NCBI GenBank assembly: GCA_014879845.1
Contig: JACSRI010000179.1
Span: 1 to 32,974 of the forward strand
DNA length: 32,974 nucleotides
Direction: 5' to 3'
From: Opitutaceae bacterium
Lineage (GTDB): Bacteria > Verrucomicrobiota > Verrucomicrobiia > Opitutales > Opitutaceae
Each line of letters starts with the position of its first letter. Position 1 is the stretch's first letter. The position numbers and the translations under genes are program-made. Shown here piece by piece: positions 1-8,936 of this stretch. Below the pieces are notes generated by a model, which was not told where the DNA came from, ran no database searches, and worked only from the letters and a program-made list of their open reading frames with translations.

Positions 1-1307
1 CGCCCCATCGCCTCGAGGCAGAGACCGAGTTCGTAGACGACCTCCTTCTTCGTCTCGTCGAAGGCCGGGAGTTCCTGCTTCGCGGTGCGGAGCTGCTCCT
101 CGGCGAGGTCGTAGAGCGCCTTGGCCCTGAAGCAGCTGCCGAGCGCGGCGATCGCCTGGAGCCGGAGAGACGGGCTGCGCTGCGCGGCCTGGAACTGCTG
201 GAGGGCGAGGTCGATCTCGCCGGTCTGCCGGTAGAGCTGGCCGAGCTCGAAGCGCTGGCCGAGTTCGTTGGGGAAGCGGTCCACCACGGCGCGCAGCGCG
301 GCGATGCGCATGGCGCTGAGTTCGCCGCGCAGGCGCGCCACTTCGGCGTCGTCCTGCACCCGGCCGCCGGATACGGCGACGGCCTTGACGCGATCGTCGA
401 GCTGTCGCTGCACGCGGGCGATGCGAAGGTCGCTCTCGAGGCGCTCGAGCGTGGGGTCGGCCGCCCCGGTCGGCCGCGCGCGCGCGCGGCCGAGCCAGAG
501 CAGCGCGTCGTCGAAGCGGCCGAGTGCCTGCAGGCCGGTCACCGCGGTGCGGTAGTGATTGAGGTTGTCCGGTTCGGCGCCGATGCGGGCGATCGCCTCA
601 TCGACGAGGCGCGCGGCCATCTCCTCCGAGGAGACGATCTTCTCGGACTGCTCGAGCGAGACGGCACGCTGTTCGTCGCGCAGCTTGTCACGGTAGGTGC
701 CTGAGCCGGAGTCCCAACGGCCGGCGGCGATGGATTGCTCGACGGAGGCGCGTTTGACCAGCTCGACGAGTTCGCCGTCGCCGGGCTGCGCCTTGAGCAG
801 CCGCTCGGCGATCTTGAGGGCCTCGGGCGAGCGCCCGGCAGCGACGAGGGCGCCGGCCAGGCGGACGAGATCGGCGCGGCTTTCGCCGGACTGCTCGATC
901 ACACTCTCGAGCGCGAAAGTCGCGGTCTCGCCAAGTTCCATGAGCACCGCGGCCTCGGCCAGGAGACGCAGCGCCGTGGTGTTGGTCGGATCGGCGCAAA
1001 GCGCCTTCTCGGCGATCTCCAGCACGCGGCCGGGCTCGCGCGAGAGGCGCGGGCGTCCCTGCAGTGTGGCATTTGTCGCAGCCAACGCGCCGGCGGCGCG
1101 GGCGATGAGGCGGTTTTTCGAGCGGAAAACCTTGAGCTGCGTGGCGCGCAGGAGCCGGCGCACGGCGAGGCAGCCGGGGTGCTGGGCGAGGATATCCAGG
1201 CAGATGTTGATCGCGTAGTCGGGATTGTCCCGCGCCACCGCGGTCCGAGCGCTCTCGTACTGTTTTTGCAGGCGGACAGGCAGGGATGTGAGCGGGATCT
1301 CCGGCAT
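1..1307 (-). CDS. Tetratricopeptide-repeat protein, 3' end cut by window edge
   Basis: An open minus-strand frame reads from an ATG at 1307 to the window edge, giving about 435 residues without a stop. It begins MPEIPLTSLPVRLQKQYESA and is rich in helical TPR-like pairs, for example PDYAINICLDILAQHPGCLA near the N-terminus and ELGQRFELGQLYRQTGEIDL followed by ALQQFQAA near the edge. No signal peptide or catalytic motif is visible, so it is probably a cytoplasmic scaffold or adaptor protein. It lies 89 bp downstream of glmM on the same strand and may share its transcript. No Shine-Dalgarno precedes the ATG, so the start rests on the frame and the helical content right after it. Its partner and exact job cannot be told from sequence. 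The TPR call is fairly secure; the function is unknown. Confidence 0.75.
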   Translation of the reverse strand, partial: MPEIPLTSLPVRLQKQYESARTAVARDNPDYAINICLDILAQHPGCLAVRRLLRATQLKVFRSKNRLIARAAGALAATNATLQGRPRLSREPGRVLEIAEKALCADPTNTTALRLLAEAAVLMELGETATFALESVIEQSGESRADLVRLAGALVAAGRSPEALKIAERLLKAQPGDGELVELVKRASVEQSIAAGRWDSGSGTYRDKLRDEQRAVSLEQSEKIVSSEEMAARLVDEAIARIGAEPDNLNHYRTAVTGLQALGRFDDALLWLGRARARPTGAADPTLERLESDLRIARVQRQLDDRVKAVAVSGGRVQDDAEVARLRGELSAMRIAALRAVVDRFPNELGQRFELGQLYRQTGEIDLALQQFQAAQRSPSLRLQAIAALGSCFRAKALYDLAEEQLRTAKQELPAFDETKKEVVYELGLCLEAMG

Positions 1308-1396
1308 GGCGTTCGGTCGGCGCAGCGTGCGGGCGGTCTCCGGGAGCGGCAACAGCAGAACGTGGCACCCGAAGGCGGGCGCCTACGCGGTCGCGC

Positions 1397-2737
1397 TCAC
1401 GCCCTCAGCCCCTCCTGCTCGACCGCGCGCTCGAGCGACGCGATGAGATCGGCGACGAGCGCCTCCTCAGGTCCCTCCACCAGCAGGCGGATCTTCGGCT
1501 CGGTGCCGGAGTAGCGCACGAGCACGCGGCCGTCGGCCCCGAGGCGGGCCTCGGCCGCGCCGATCGCCGAGGTGAGAAGCGCGAGGGTCGCGACCTCGGG
1601 CTTGCGCGTGACGCGCAACGCGCGCGTGGCCTGCGGGAATTTCTTCAGGCAGGTGCGCAACAGCGAGAGCGGCCGGCCCGTCGCGATCATCGCCTCGATC
1701 AGGAGCAACGCCGCGGCGAGGCCGTCGCCGCAGGGCGACACGTCGGTGCAGATGATGTGGCCGGAATTCTCTCCACCGAGGTTGAATCCGCCCTCGAGCA
1801 TCGCCGCGATGACGTAGCGATCGCCGACCGCGGTCTGCACGAGGCGGCCGCGCTGCTGTTCCATGAAGCGCTTGAGCCCAAGGTTGCTCTGCACGGTGGC
1901 GACGAGCGTATGGTGCTGCAGCCGGCCCTGGCGCAGGGCCTCGCCGGCGAGGATGGCGAGGACCTCGTCGCCGTCGACCTCGACACCTTTTTCGTCGGAC
2001 ACGATGAGACGGTCGGCGTCGCCATCGTGCGCGATCCCGAGACGCGCGCCCGTCTCCACGACGCGGCGACACATCGCCTGCGGGTGCTGGCTGCCGCACC
2101 CGGCGTTGATATTCGAGCCGTCGGGCGATCCGCCAATGACATCGACCTCGGCGCCGAGGGCGCGGAGCACGGCGGGTGTCGTGCGATGAGCCGCGCCGTT
2201 GCCGGCATCGACCACGATCGTCCAGCCGCGCAAGAGCCCGGGACGAAGCCGCTCGGAGAGTCGGTGCACGTAGGAGGCCTCGGCGGCGAACTCGGCCGGT
2301 GCGGCGTCGGCCGTCGCAGGCGTCTCCGGCAGGAGCGACTCGATCAGCAGTTCGTCGGCGTCGTCGAGCTTGGTGCCGCTCGGGCCGAAGAACTTGATGC
2401 CGTTGTCGGCGGCGGGATTGTGCGAGGCGGTGACGACCACGCCGAGCGCGGCCTTGTGCTCGCGCACGGCGAGGGAGACAGCCGGAGTCGGGACGACGCC
2501 AAGCGTGCCGACGCGCACGCCGGCGGCGGCGAGGCCGCGGGCAAGGGCGCGCTCGAGGAGCGGTCCGGAGCCGCGGGTGTCGCGCCCGATGAGCACGAGC
2601 GGCGGGGCCGCGATGGCGCCGTCGCGATGCAGCCAGCGACCGGCGGCCTCGCCCAGGCGGGCGGCAAACGTTTCGTTGATCACGGGTCCGCCGAACTCTC
2701 CGCGGACGCCGTCGGTGCCGAAGTACTGGCGCTTCAT
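1397..2737 (-). CDS. glmM: Phosphoglucosamine mutase GlmM
   Basis: A 446-residue alpha-D-phosphohexomutase that converts glucosamine-6-phosphate to glucosamine-1-phosphate in the cytoplasm, on the way to UDP-GlcNAc for peptidoglycan and LPS. The family signatures are all present: FGTDGVRG at the N-terminus, the catalytic serine loop TASHNP (Ser105), the metal-binding loop DGDADR (238-243), the sugar-binding loop GGENSGH (321-327) and the phosphate-binding loop RYSGTEPKIR (408-417). Length is normal for GlmM. The FGTDGVRG start and GGENSGH favour GlmM over phosphomannomutase or phosphoglucomutase. The start codon overlaps the end of trpD by 4 bp, which implies translational coupling in a trpD-glmM-TPR transcript. 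No Shine-Dalgarno is visible. Confidence 0.96.
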   Translation of the reverse strand: MKRQYFGTDGVRGEFGGPVINETFAARLGEAAGRWLHRDGAIAAPPLVLIGRDTRGSGPLLERALARGLAAAGVRVGTLGVVPTPAVSLAVREHKAALGVVVTASHNPAADNGIKFFGPSGTKLDDADELLIESLLPETPATADAAPAEFAAEASYVHRLSERLRPGLLRGWTIVVDAGNGAAHRTTPAVLRALGAEVDVIGGSPDGSNINAGCGSQHPQAMCRRVVETGARLGIAHDGDADRLIVSDEKGVEVDGDEVLAILAGEALRQGRLQHHTLVATVQSNLGLKRFMEQQRGRLVQTAVGDRYVIAAMLEGGFNLGGENSGHIICTDVSPCGDGLAAALLLIEAMIATGRPLSLLRTCLKKFPQATRALRVTRKPEVATLALLTSAIGAAEARLGADGRVLVRYSGTEPKIRLLVEGPEEALVADLIASLERAVEQEGLRA

Positions 2738-3777
2738 CTATGGAAGAACTGCTTCGCGCGCGCGAGCCACTCGGCCACGGCGCCGCCGAGCAGCAGCTCG
2801 CGTGCGTCGGGGACGGCGTCGGCGATGGTGCTGTACCGGCCAGCCACATACAGGCCCGCGGCGGCGTTGAAGACGATGCTGTCGAGCAGGCCCTGCGGCG
2901 CCTGGCCGGCGAGCACGCGGTCGAGGATCGCGGCGTTGGCCGCGGCGTTGCCGCCGGCGAGGTCGTCCGGCGTGCCGGACGCGAGTCCCACGTCGGTCGC
3001 GGCGAGGGAGACATCGACCTCGCGCAGGCGGCCGAAGCCGCGGACGCGGTTGCGCCCGATGACCGTCAATTCGTCGAACACGCGCCCCTCCGGGCCGACT
3101 CCGTGCACCACCAGGCCGCCGGCAAGGCCGAGGCGGTCGAGCGCGCCGGCGACCGTCGGGACGAGGTTTTCCGCAAAGATGCCCATCACCTGCATGGCGG
3201 GGCGGGCGGGATTGAGCAGCGGCCCGAGCATGTTGAAGATCGAGCGATGCCCGCGGGCGGCGAGCGCGCGACGCACCGGCCCGATCTCCTTAAAAGCCGG
3301 GTGGTACGCGGGCGCGAAGAGAAAGACGAAATTGAGCTCCTCCATCGCGGCGTGCAGCGCGGCCGGCTCGAGGTCGATGCGCATGCCGAGCGCCTCGAGG
3401 ATGTCGGCGCTGCCGCAGTGCGAGGTGATCGAGCGATTGCCGTGCTTGATCACCGGGATGCCAGCGGTGGCCAGGACGAAGCCCACGGCAGTGGAGATGT
3501 TGAAGCTGCCGGACTTGTCCCCGCCGGTGCCGCAGACATCGATCGCGACCGAGGCCCAGCGCTCGAGTCCGGGGTCGCGCGCGAGACCGCGAAACGCCTC
3601 GGCAAACCCGGCGATCTCGCCCGCCGTCTCACCGCGCCGCGCCAGGGCTTCGAGGAAAGCCTCCTTGCCCGAGGGCAGCACAGCCGGGTCGGCCAGAGCG
3701 CGGGCCACTTCGGGGATTTCGGCCGGGAGCATCTCGCAGCCGGAGGCCACGCTTCGGGTGAGGGCGGTAAGGTCCAT
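2734..3777 (-). CDS. trpD: Anthranilate phosphoribosyltransferase TrpD
   Basis: A 347-residue enzyme that joins anthranilate to PRPP, the second step of tryptophan synthesis. Family signatures are clear: the PRPP loop GTGGDKSGSFNIST (83-96), KHGNR (111-115), the loop carrying NPARP (189-193), and the metal-binding Asp-Glu pair in VFDELT (235-236). Length and order match stand-alone TrpD proteins. No other trp gene is in the window, so tryptophan genes are at least partly dispersed here. Its last codons overlap the glmM start by 4 bp. It is divergent from uppP across 93 bp that include a small AT-rich patch (about 3814-3838), which could hold promoters for either direction, although no clean -35/-10 pair stands out. 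Confidence 0.95.
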   Translation of the reverse strand: MDLTALTRSVASGCEMLPAEIPEVARALADPAVLPSGKEAFLEALARRGETAGEIAGFAEAFRGLARDPGLERWASVAIDVCGTGGDKSGSFNISTAVGFVLATAGIPVIKHGNRSITSHCGSADILEALGMRIDLEPAALHAAMEELNFVFLFAPAYHPAFKEIGPVRRALAARGHRSIFNMLGPLLNPARPAMQVMGIFAENLVPTVAGALDRLGLAGGLVVHGVGPEGRVFDELTVIGRNRVRGFGRLREVDVSLAATDVGLASGTPDDLAGGNAAANAAILDRVLAGQAPQGLLDSIVFNAAAGLYVAGRYSTIADAVPDARELLLGGAVAEWLARAKQFFHR

Positions 3778-3870
3778 GGCGGCCCGCGGTTAAACCCCCC
3801 GGCCCGCGCGCGCTCAAACAAAATACCATAGAGAACCGGCATCCGGCTCGACTCCACCCGGACGCACGCC

Positions 3871-4905
3871 ATGCAACAGCGCGGTATGCGCCGCGCCCGC
3901 CGATACACGTTTCTGGCCTCGTTGCTTCTTCTCGCGGTGCGCGGCTTTGCTGAGATGCCGACGGCTCCGGATACGTCGCGACCGACCCCGCCGGCCCCCG
4001 CGCTGACCTATGCGGACGCCACCGTCCTCGGCTTGGTCGAGGGCATCACGGAGTTCCTGCCGATCTCGTCGACCGGCCACCTCATCCTCGCCAACCATGC
4101 GCTCGGCCTCGAAAGCGAGGCGCAGGCCATCGACCGCTCGGGGCTCCCGCTTTGGCAGGAGCCGCCCGACCCCGCCCAGGGTCTGCCCGGCCAGCCCTTC
4201 ACGATCAAAGCCGCCGCCGACACCTATGCCGTCGCGATCCAGGTGGGCGCGATCGCCGCGGTCGCGATCCTCTATTGGAGCCGCGTCCTCGGCGCGATCG
4301 CCGGCGTGTTTGGGAAAAACCCGGCCGGCCTGAGGCTGACGCGCAACCTGCTCATCGCGTTTTTCCCGGCCGTCGTGGCGGGTCTCACCCTCGACGACTG
4401 GATCGAGGAGCATCTTTTCCGGCCCGGCACCGTGGCGGCGGCGCTCATTGTCGGCGCCGTGATCATGGTGGCGGCCGACCGCCGCCAGCGTGCCCGCGCC
4501 GCGGACGCGCCAGATGTCGACCCATCCGACCTCAGCCCAAAACAGGCGCTGCTCATCGGGGTGATGCAATGCGCCGCCCTCTGGCCCGGGATGAGCCGCT
4601 CGATGATGACCATCGTCGGCGGGTATGTCGCGGGGTTGCGCCCGGCCCGGGCAGCGGAGTTCAGCTTCCTGCTCGGCCTGCCCACGCTGACCGGTGCCGC
4701 CGTGCTCAAGTGCTACAAATCCGGCGCGCTCACACTCGAGGCGTTCGGCCCGGGTCCGCTCGCCTGGGGCGGTTTGGTCGCCGCCGTCTCGGCCGGCCTG
4801 GCGGTGGCCTGGCTCGTGCGTTTTCTGACCCGGCACGGGCTCGCCCTCTTCGCCTGGTATCGCGTCGTGCTCGCCGTCGGGGTGCTCGTTCTGCTCGGCG
4901 CCTGA
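3871..4905 (+). CDS. uppP: Undecaprenyl-diphosphatase (UppP/BacA family)
   Basis: A polytopic inner-membrane enzyme that dephosphorylates undecaprenyl diphosphate to recycle the lipid carrier for peptidoglycan and O-antigen synthesis. The two catalytic signatures are intact: EGITEFLPISSTGH at 57-70 and PGMSRSMMT at 239-247, separated and followed by hydrophobic segments. At 344 residues it is longer than the usual 260-290. The extra length is an N-terminal signal-like stretch (1-28: basic, then FLASLLLLAV, then a FAE cleavage-like site) plus a hydrophilic insert at about 80-113 between the first motif and the next membrane segment. ATGs at 3871 and 3886 are both possible starts; no Shine-Dalgarno helps to choose. 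It is divergent from trpD. Confidence 0.93.
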   Translation: MQQRGMRRARRYTFLASLLLLAVRGFAEMPTAPDTSRPTPPAPALTYADATVLGLVEGITEFLPISSTGHLILANHALGLESEAQAIDRSGLPLWQEPPDPAQGLPGQPFTIKAAADTYAVAIQVGAIAAVAILYWSRVLGAIAGVFGKNPAGLRLTRNLLIAFFPAVVAGLTLDDWIEEHLFRPGTVAAALIVGAVIMVAADRRQRARAADAPDVDPSDLSPKQALLIGVMQCAALWPGMSRSMMTIVGGYVAGLRPARAAEFSFLLGLPTLTGAAVLKCYKSGALTLEAFGPGPLAWGGLVAAVSAGLAVAWLVRFLTRHGLALFAWYRVVLAVGVLVLLGA

Positions 4906-4936
4906 CCGGGTCGCGCTCCTCCCCGGCCCCGTTCGA

Positions 4937-4948
4937 GACCGCGCGGTC
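4937..4948. promoter_or_regulatory. 12-bp perfect palindrome upstream of rpmF promoter
   Basis: GACCGCGCGGTC reads the same on both strands and sits 14 bp upstream of the candidate -35 box of the rpmF-plsX promoter. It could be an operator, but in DNA this G+C-rich a 12-bp palindrome can arise by chance. Confidence 0.2.
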
Positions 4949-4962
4949 GGCATGCTGCGCAC

Positions 4963-4991
4963 TTGACGGCTTCAGTGCCGAAACTTAACAA
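4963..4991 (+). promoter_or_regulatory. Candidate sigma70 promoter for rpmF-plsX(-fabH)
   Basis: TTGACG (4963-4968) is followed after exactly 17 bp by TAACAA (4986-4991). This is a near-consensus -35, ideal spacing and an acceptable -10, in a short AT-richer island between uppP and rpmF. It would give a leader of about 60 nt before the rpmF ATG. Confidence 0.55.
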
Positions 4992-5057
4992 AGCCGATTC
5001 TTTTCGTCCTTTCCCACTCCGGGAGAGGGCCGAGCAGTCCGTTTTCTCCCGTTCACC

Positions 5058-5237
5058 ATGGCCAATCCGAAACGCAAACAGTCCAAGCGCCGCAGCGCCA
5101 ACCGCCGCGGAGCCAACCAGTTCAAGGCGCCCCAGATCGCGCGCGACCCCGTCGACGGTTCGCTCGCCCGCTCGCATCGCGTCAATCCCAACACCGGGAT
5201 GTATCGCGGCCGTCAGGTCCTCGACGTCGAGGCCTGA
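5058..5237 (+). CDS. rpmF: 50S ribosomal protein L32
   Basis: A 59-residue basic protein starting MANPKRKQSKRRSANRR and ending GMYRGRQVLDVEA. The N-terminal basic tail and the central SHRVNP...GMYRGRQV block are the L32 family hallmarks. There is no cysteine, so this is the zinc-independent form of L32. It sits 28 bp upstream of plsX, the classic rpmF-plsX-fabH order of many bacteria, and just downstream of a good promoter. The DUF177/YceD gene that often precedes rpmF is absent; uppP lies there instead. The frame is different from the longer open frame that runs on into plsX, and the L32 match fixes start and stop. No Shine-Dalgarno; the leader is pyrimidine-rich. Confidence 0.93.
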   Translation: MANPKRKQSKRRSANRRGANQFKAPQIARDPVDGSLARSHRVNPNTGMYRGRQVLDVEA

Positions 5238-5265
5238 GCCCGCCCCGCTTCGCTACAGCCTCCCG

Positions 5266-6321
5266 ATGTCCCAACCCGCCGTCGGCCAGCGCATCGCCGT
5301 CGACGCGATGGGCGGCGATCTCGGCCCCGCCGAGGTCGTCGAGGCTGTCCGGCTCGCCCTGAGCCGACTTCCGAACCTCAACCCCATCACCCTTGTCGGT
5401 GATGTGGCTGTGCTGCGCCCGTTGCTCGCCTCCGCAGGCCTGAGTGAACACCCGTCCATCACGGTGCACCACGCCTCCGAGGTCATCACGATGGACGATG
5501 GGGTGATGACTGCGATCAAGGGCAAGCGCGACGCCTCGATGTTTCGCGCGATGGAGCTGGTCAAGGCCGGGCAGGCCTCAGCCGTCGTGTCGACCGGCAA
5601 CACCAAGATCATGGTCGCAGCCGGCACGCTCAAGCTCCGCACACTCGACGGGGTCGAGCGCCCCGCCCTCGCGCCGGTGATCCCGCGTGAAGGTGGTCAC
5701 TTCATCCTCATCGACGCCGGCGCCAATCCCGAGGCCAGCGCCCAGCACCTCGTGCACAACGCCATCCTCGGCACGGACTACTGCCGCATGGTGCTCGGCG
5801 TGGAGCGCCCGCGCGTCGGTCTGCTCACGATCGGTACCGAGGAGGGCAAGGGCAACGCCCTCATCGCCGAGGCGCATGAGGCGCTCAAGCGCATCGGCGC
5901 CCTGATCCACTACGTGGGCCCGGTCGAGGGTTTCCAGGTGTTCGAGGACGAGGTCGATGTGGTCGTGTGCGACGGTTTCGTCGGCAACATCTGCCTGAAG
6001 AGCTGGGAGTCGCTCTCGAAGTTTTTCTCCGGCCTGCTCAAGGAAAAGCTCTCTGCCACGCTCCTGCGCAAGGCCGGCTACGCGCTCTCGCGCGGTGCGT
6101 TCACCGAACTGAAGCAGCGCATCAAGCCCGAGCGCTACGGTGGTGCTCCGCTCCTCGGCCTGCGCGGCGTGATCCTCAAGGCCCACGGCTCGTCCAATCG
6201 CGAGGCGATCATGAACGCCATCCGCGTGGCCAACGAGACGATCACCCACGACCTCAACGAACACATCCTCGCGGATGTCGCACGGGCCAACGAGTTGATC
6301 GCCCAGCCCGCCACCTCCTGA
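5266..6321 (+). CDS. plsX: Phosphate acyltransferase PlsX
   Basis: A 351-residue enzyme that makes acyl-phosphate from acyl-ACP, the acyl donor for PlsY in phospholipid synthesis; it acts at the inner face of the membrane. Signatures include DAMGGDLGP (13-21), MDDGVMTAIKGKRDASM (76-92), VVSTGNTKIMVAAG (107-120), IGTEEGKGN (189-197) and CDGFVGNI (235-242). The frame stays open upstream to 4963, but that part runs through rpmF in another frame and has no PlsX homology. The ATG at 5266 gives the normal length and puts the VDAMGGD strand at the N-terminus. It follows rpmF by 28 bp and precedes fabH by 151 bp. Confidence 0.95.
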   Translation: MSQPAVGQRIAVDAMGGDLGPAEVVEAVRLALSRLPNLNPITLVGDVAVLRPLLASAGLSEHPSITVHHASEVITMDDGVMTAIKGKRDASMFRAMELVKAGQASAVVSTGNTKIMVAAGTLKLRTLDGVERPALAPVIPREGGHFILIDAGANPEASAQHLVHNAILGTDYCRMVLGVERPRVGLLTIGTEEGKGNALIAEAHEALKRIGALIHYVGPVEGFQVFEDEVDVVVCDGFVGNICLKSWESLSKFFSGLLKEKLSATLLRKAGYALSRGAFTELKQRIKPERYGGAPLLGLRGVILKAHGSSNREAIMNAIRVANETITHDLNEHILADVARANELIAQPATS

Positions 6322-6472
6322 GCGGAAGCAGAACGGGACCGAACCCGGCTCAACGGACCCGACTCCCAGCCTCCGCGGCGGGTCTGCCGAGCCTAGACCG
6401 CCGCCGCGTTTCCCCCTTTCGCGTCATCCCATTTCCGCTTTTGCTCCCGCCCCCCTCGCACCACACGCACGC

Positions 6473-7486
6473 ATGAGCGCCGCCAGCCACACCGTCGTCA
6501 TCCGCGGAACCGGGTCCTATGCCCCGGCCAAGGTCGTGACCAACCACGACCTATCCAAGACGATCGAGACCTCGGACGAATGGATCGTCACCCGCACGGG
6601 TATTCGCGAACGCCGCGTCGCCGGGCGCCACGAGGATCCGTCCGACATGGCCGCGGAGGCCGGCCGCGCCGCGCTCAAGGCCGCGGGCCTGACTCCCGCC
6701 GATATCGACGCGATCATCGTCGCGACGATGACCGGCGACCTGCCCTTCCCGTCGACGGCCTGCCTCGTGCAGCACAAGATCGGCGCGCGAAAGTGCACGG
6801 CCTTCGATCTCGCTGCGGCCTGCTCGGGGTTTGTCTACGGACTCGAGGTGGCCTCCAGCCTGATCCGCGCCGGGGTCCACCGGCACGTGCTGCTCATCGG
6901 CGCCGAGAAACTCTCCAGCATCCTCAACTGGCAGGATCGCACGACCTGCGTGCTCTTCGGCGACGGCGCCGGGGCCGTGATCCTCAGCCGCGGCGAGGGT
7001 CCGGGCGCCCGCAACTCCATCATCGGCATCCGCACGGGCGCCGATGGCGAGGACGCCGGGCTGCTCTACCAACACGCCGGAGGCTCGCGTCATCCCGCCA
7101 CGGCGGACTCCGTCGCCCACGGGCAGCATTTCCTGCGCATGAACGGCCGCGAGGTCTTCAAGCACGCCGTGCTCGTGATGGAGAAGACCGCCACCGAGTT
7201 GCTCAAGGAGCACGGCTACACGGCCGCCGACGTCGAATGCGTGATTCCGCACCAGGCCAACCGCCGCATCATCGAGACGATGGCGGAACGCCTGGAGGTC
7301 CCCCTCGATCGCTTCTTCATCAACCTCGACCGCTACGGCAACACTTCCGCCGCCTCCATTCCCATCGCGCTCGACGAGGCGGCGCGCGCCGGCCGGCTCC
7401 GACCGGGCGGCCTGGTCCTCCTGGTCGCCTTCGGCGCCGGGCTGACTTGGGGTGCGGCCTTGCTGCGCTGGCCGGCAGGAGCGTGA
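6473..7486 (+). CDS. fabH: Beta-ketoacyl-ACP synthase III FabH
   Basis: A 337-residue thiolase-fold condensing enzyme that starts fatty acid synthesis by joining an acyl-CoA primer to malonyl-ACP. The Cys-His-Asn triad is in place: Cys117 in DLAAACSGF, His260 in IPHQANRR and Asn290 in DRYGNTSAAS. GDGAGAV (163-169) and TRTGIRERR near residue 41 are also FabH-typical. Length is normal for FabH. It is the third member of the rpmF-plsX-fabH group. The 151 bp in front of it are pyrimidine-rich with no Shine-Dalgarno, and contain no other gene. Confidence 0.95.
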   Translation: MSAASHTVVIRGTGSYAPAKVVTNHDLSKTIETSDEWIVTRTGIRERRVAGRHEDPSDMAAEAGRAALKAAGLTPADIDAIIVATMTGDLPFPSTACLVQHKIGARKCTAFDLAAACSGFVYGLEVASSLIRAGVHRHVLLIGAEKLSSILNWQDRTTCVLFGDGAGAVILSRGEGPGARNSIIGIRTGADGEDAGLLYQHAGGSRHPATADSVAHGQHFLRMNGREVFKHAVLVMEKTATELLKEHGYTAADVECVIPHQANRRIIETMAERLEVPLDRFFINLDRYGNTSAASIPIALDEAARAGRLRPGGLVLLVAFGAGLTWGAALLRWPAGA

Positions 7487-7718
7487 ACCGGGCGGTGCGA
7501 GATCCGGCAGTCGGACCGCGACCCCGGCCCGGCGGCAAAGCGCTCCGCAGCGCCTGAATCACGAGAACTCCCTGCCCGTTTCACTGTCTCACATCACTCC
7601 GCCCTCGTCCCGCGACGACCACCCGCCGAACTCCGCGCCCAGCCCCTGTCTTCCGCCTTTCCCTTTCGCCTTTTCGCCTTCAGCCTCTTCGCTTTCGAGT
7701 CTTACCGCCCTTCAGCCG

Positions 7719-8936
7719 ATGCCGCTCTCCCCATCGATTTTCCGCCTCGCGCTCGTCCTACTCGCCACCGCGTTCGCCTCCTCCCTCATGCCGTCGCTCC
7801 ACGCCCAGGGCGGCGGTGAGCCTCCGCCGGAGGTTGAGGACCGCCGGCCCAAGGTCCGCGTGCGCAACCTCGAAAACAGCAGCTTCCGCGGCCTCACCCC
7901 GGCCGAAGCGCAGGAGGCCCAGGCCCGCTACCAGAAGGGCCGCGAGCGCGAGAATGCCGGCGAGCTCAAGTCCGCCCTCAAGGCTTACAAGGGCGTGTTC
8001 AAGGAGTTCCCGCGCTCGTCCGTCGCCCCGGAGGCCTACCACCGCACCGCCATCGTCTACGTCAAGCTCGGCAACCTGCCCCGCGCGTTCGAGGCCCTCG
8101 ACGTGATCCTCCGGGCGTATCCGAACTATGGGCACTTCAACGACCTCGTCAGCGAGCAGTACCGCATCGCCTACGAGATGATCAAGGGGCACCGCAACAA
8201 GATGTTCGGCGTGCTCCCGGGTTTTGCGAACAAGGACCGGGGCATCGAGTATTTCGAGCGCCTGATCATGAACGCGCCCTACAGCGACTACGCGCCGCTC
8301 TCGCTGATGAACATCGCCGAGCAGCACAATCTCTCCGACCGGCCCGAGCTGGCGATCGACGCGCTCGACCGCCTGATCACAAACTACCCGAACAGCATCG
8401 TGACCTCCGACGCCTACCTGCGCCTCGCGCAGGTCCACGAGAAACTCGTGGACGGCCCGCTCTACGATCAGAGTTCGACGAAGGAGTCGCTCAACAGCTA
8501 CCAGGACTTCCTCATCCTCTTTCCGAGGGATCCCAACGTCGGCGAGGCCGAGGCCGGCCAGGCGCGCATGAAGGAGATGCTGGCCCAGAGCCGCCTCAAG
8601 ATCGCCGACTTCTACTACTTCAAGCGTTCGCGCTTCCAGGCTGCCCGCGTGTTCTACAACGAAGCCATCACGATCGCCCCGACCTCGGAATCGGCCACGC
8701 TCGCACGCGAGCGCCTCGCCGCTCTCGAGGTCGACGAGGCCAAGATCGCCGCGCAGATCGCGGCCGACACCGAGCGGGCGGGACGCAAGAGCCGGTTCTT
8801 CGGACTCTTCAAGGGCGACGCCGAGGCGGCCGACGAGGCCCCGGGCACAGGCACGACCACCGCCCAGCCCTCCGGCACGCCCAAGGAAGACGAGCAGCCT
8901 GCCACGACGGTCACGCCGTCGACCGGCGGCAAGTGA
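7719..8936 (+). CDS. BamD-like secreted TPR protein (outer-membrane assembly)
   Basis: A 405-residue exported protein with TPR-like repeats from about residue 58 to 330, resembling BamD/YfiO-type components of the beta-barrel assembly machine. The repeat start YQKGRERENAGELKSALKAY followed by FKEFPRSSVAPEAYHRTA is typical of this group, as are later units such as RFQAARVFYNEAITIAPTS. Residues 1-29 form a signal peptide ending SLHAQ. There is no lipobox cysteine, unlike enterobacterial BamD. The C-terminus (about 365-405) is a low-complexity Thr/Pro/Glu tail. The frame is open upstream to 7452, but the ATG at 7719 puts the signal peptide at the N-terminus. It overlaps the next gene, an LptE-like lipoprotein, by 4 bp. 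BamD identity is likely but not certain; a generic TPR secretin-type helper is the alternative. Confidence 0.72.
   Translation: MPLSPSIFRLALVLLATAFASSLMPSLHAQGGGEPPPEVEDRRPKVRVRNLENSSFRGLTPAEAQEAQARYQKGRERENAGELKSALKAYKGVFKEFPRSSVAPEAYHRTAIVYVKLGNLPRAFEALDVILRAYPNYGHFNDLVSEQYRIAYEMIKGHRNKMFGVLPGFANKDRGIEYFERLIMNAPYSDYAPLSLMNIAEQHNLSDRPELAIDALDRLITNYPNSIVTSDAYLRLAQVHEKLVDGPLYDQSSTKESLNSYQDFLILFPRDPNVGEAEAGQARMKEMLAQSRLKIADFYYFKRSRFQAARVFYNEAITIAPTSESATLARERLAALEVDEAKIAAQIAADTERAGRKSRFFGLFKGDAEAADEAPGTGTTTAQPSGTPKEDEQPATTVTPSTGGK

Noticed and set aside
1757-3793. Long open plus-strand frame (678 codons) opposite glmM and trpD
   Set aside because: It is antisense to two genes with full family signatures; such shadow frames are common in G+C-rich DNA.
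4963-5265. Extended start for plsX from 4963
   Set aside because: The extra 101 codons overlap rpmF in another frame and lie on top of the likely promoter; PlsX homology begins at 5266.
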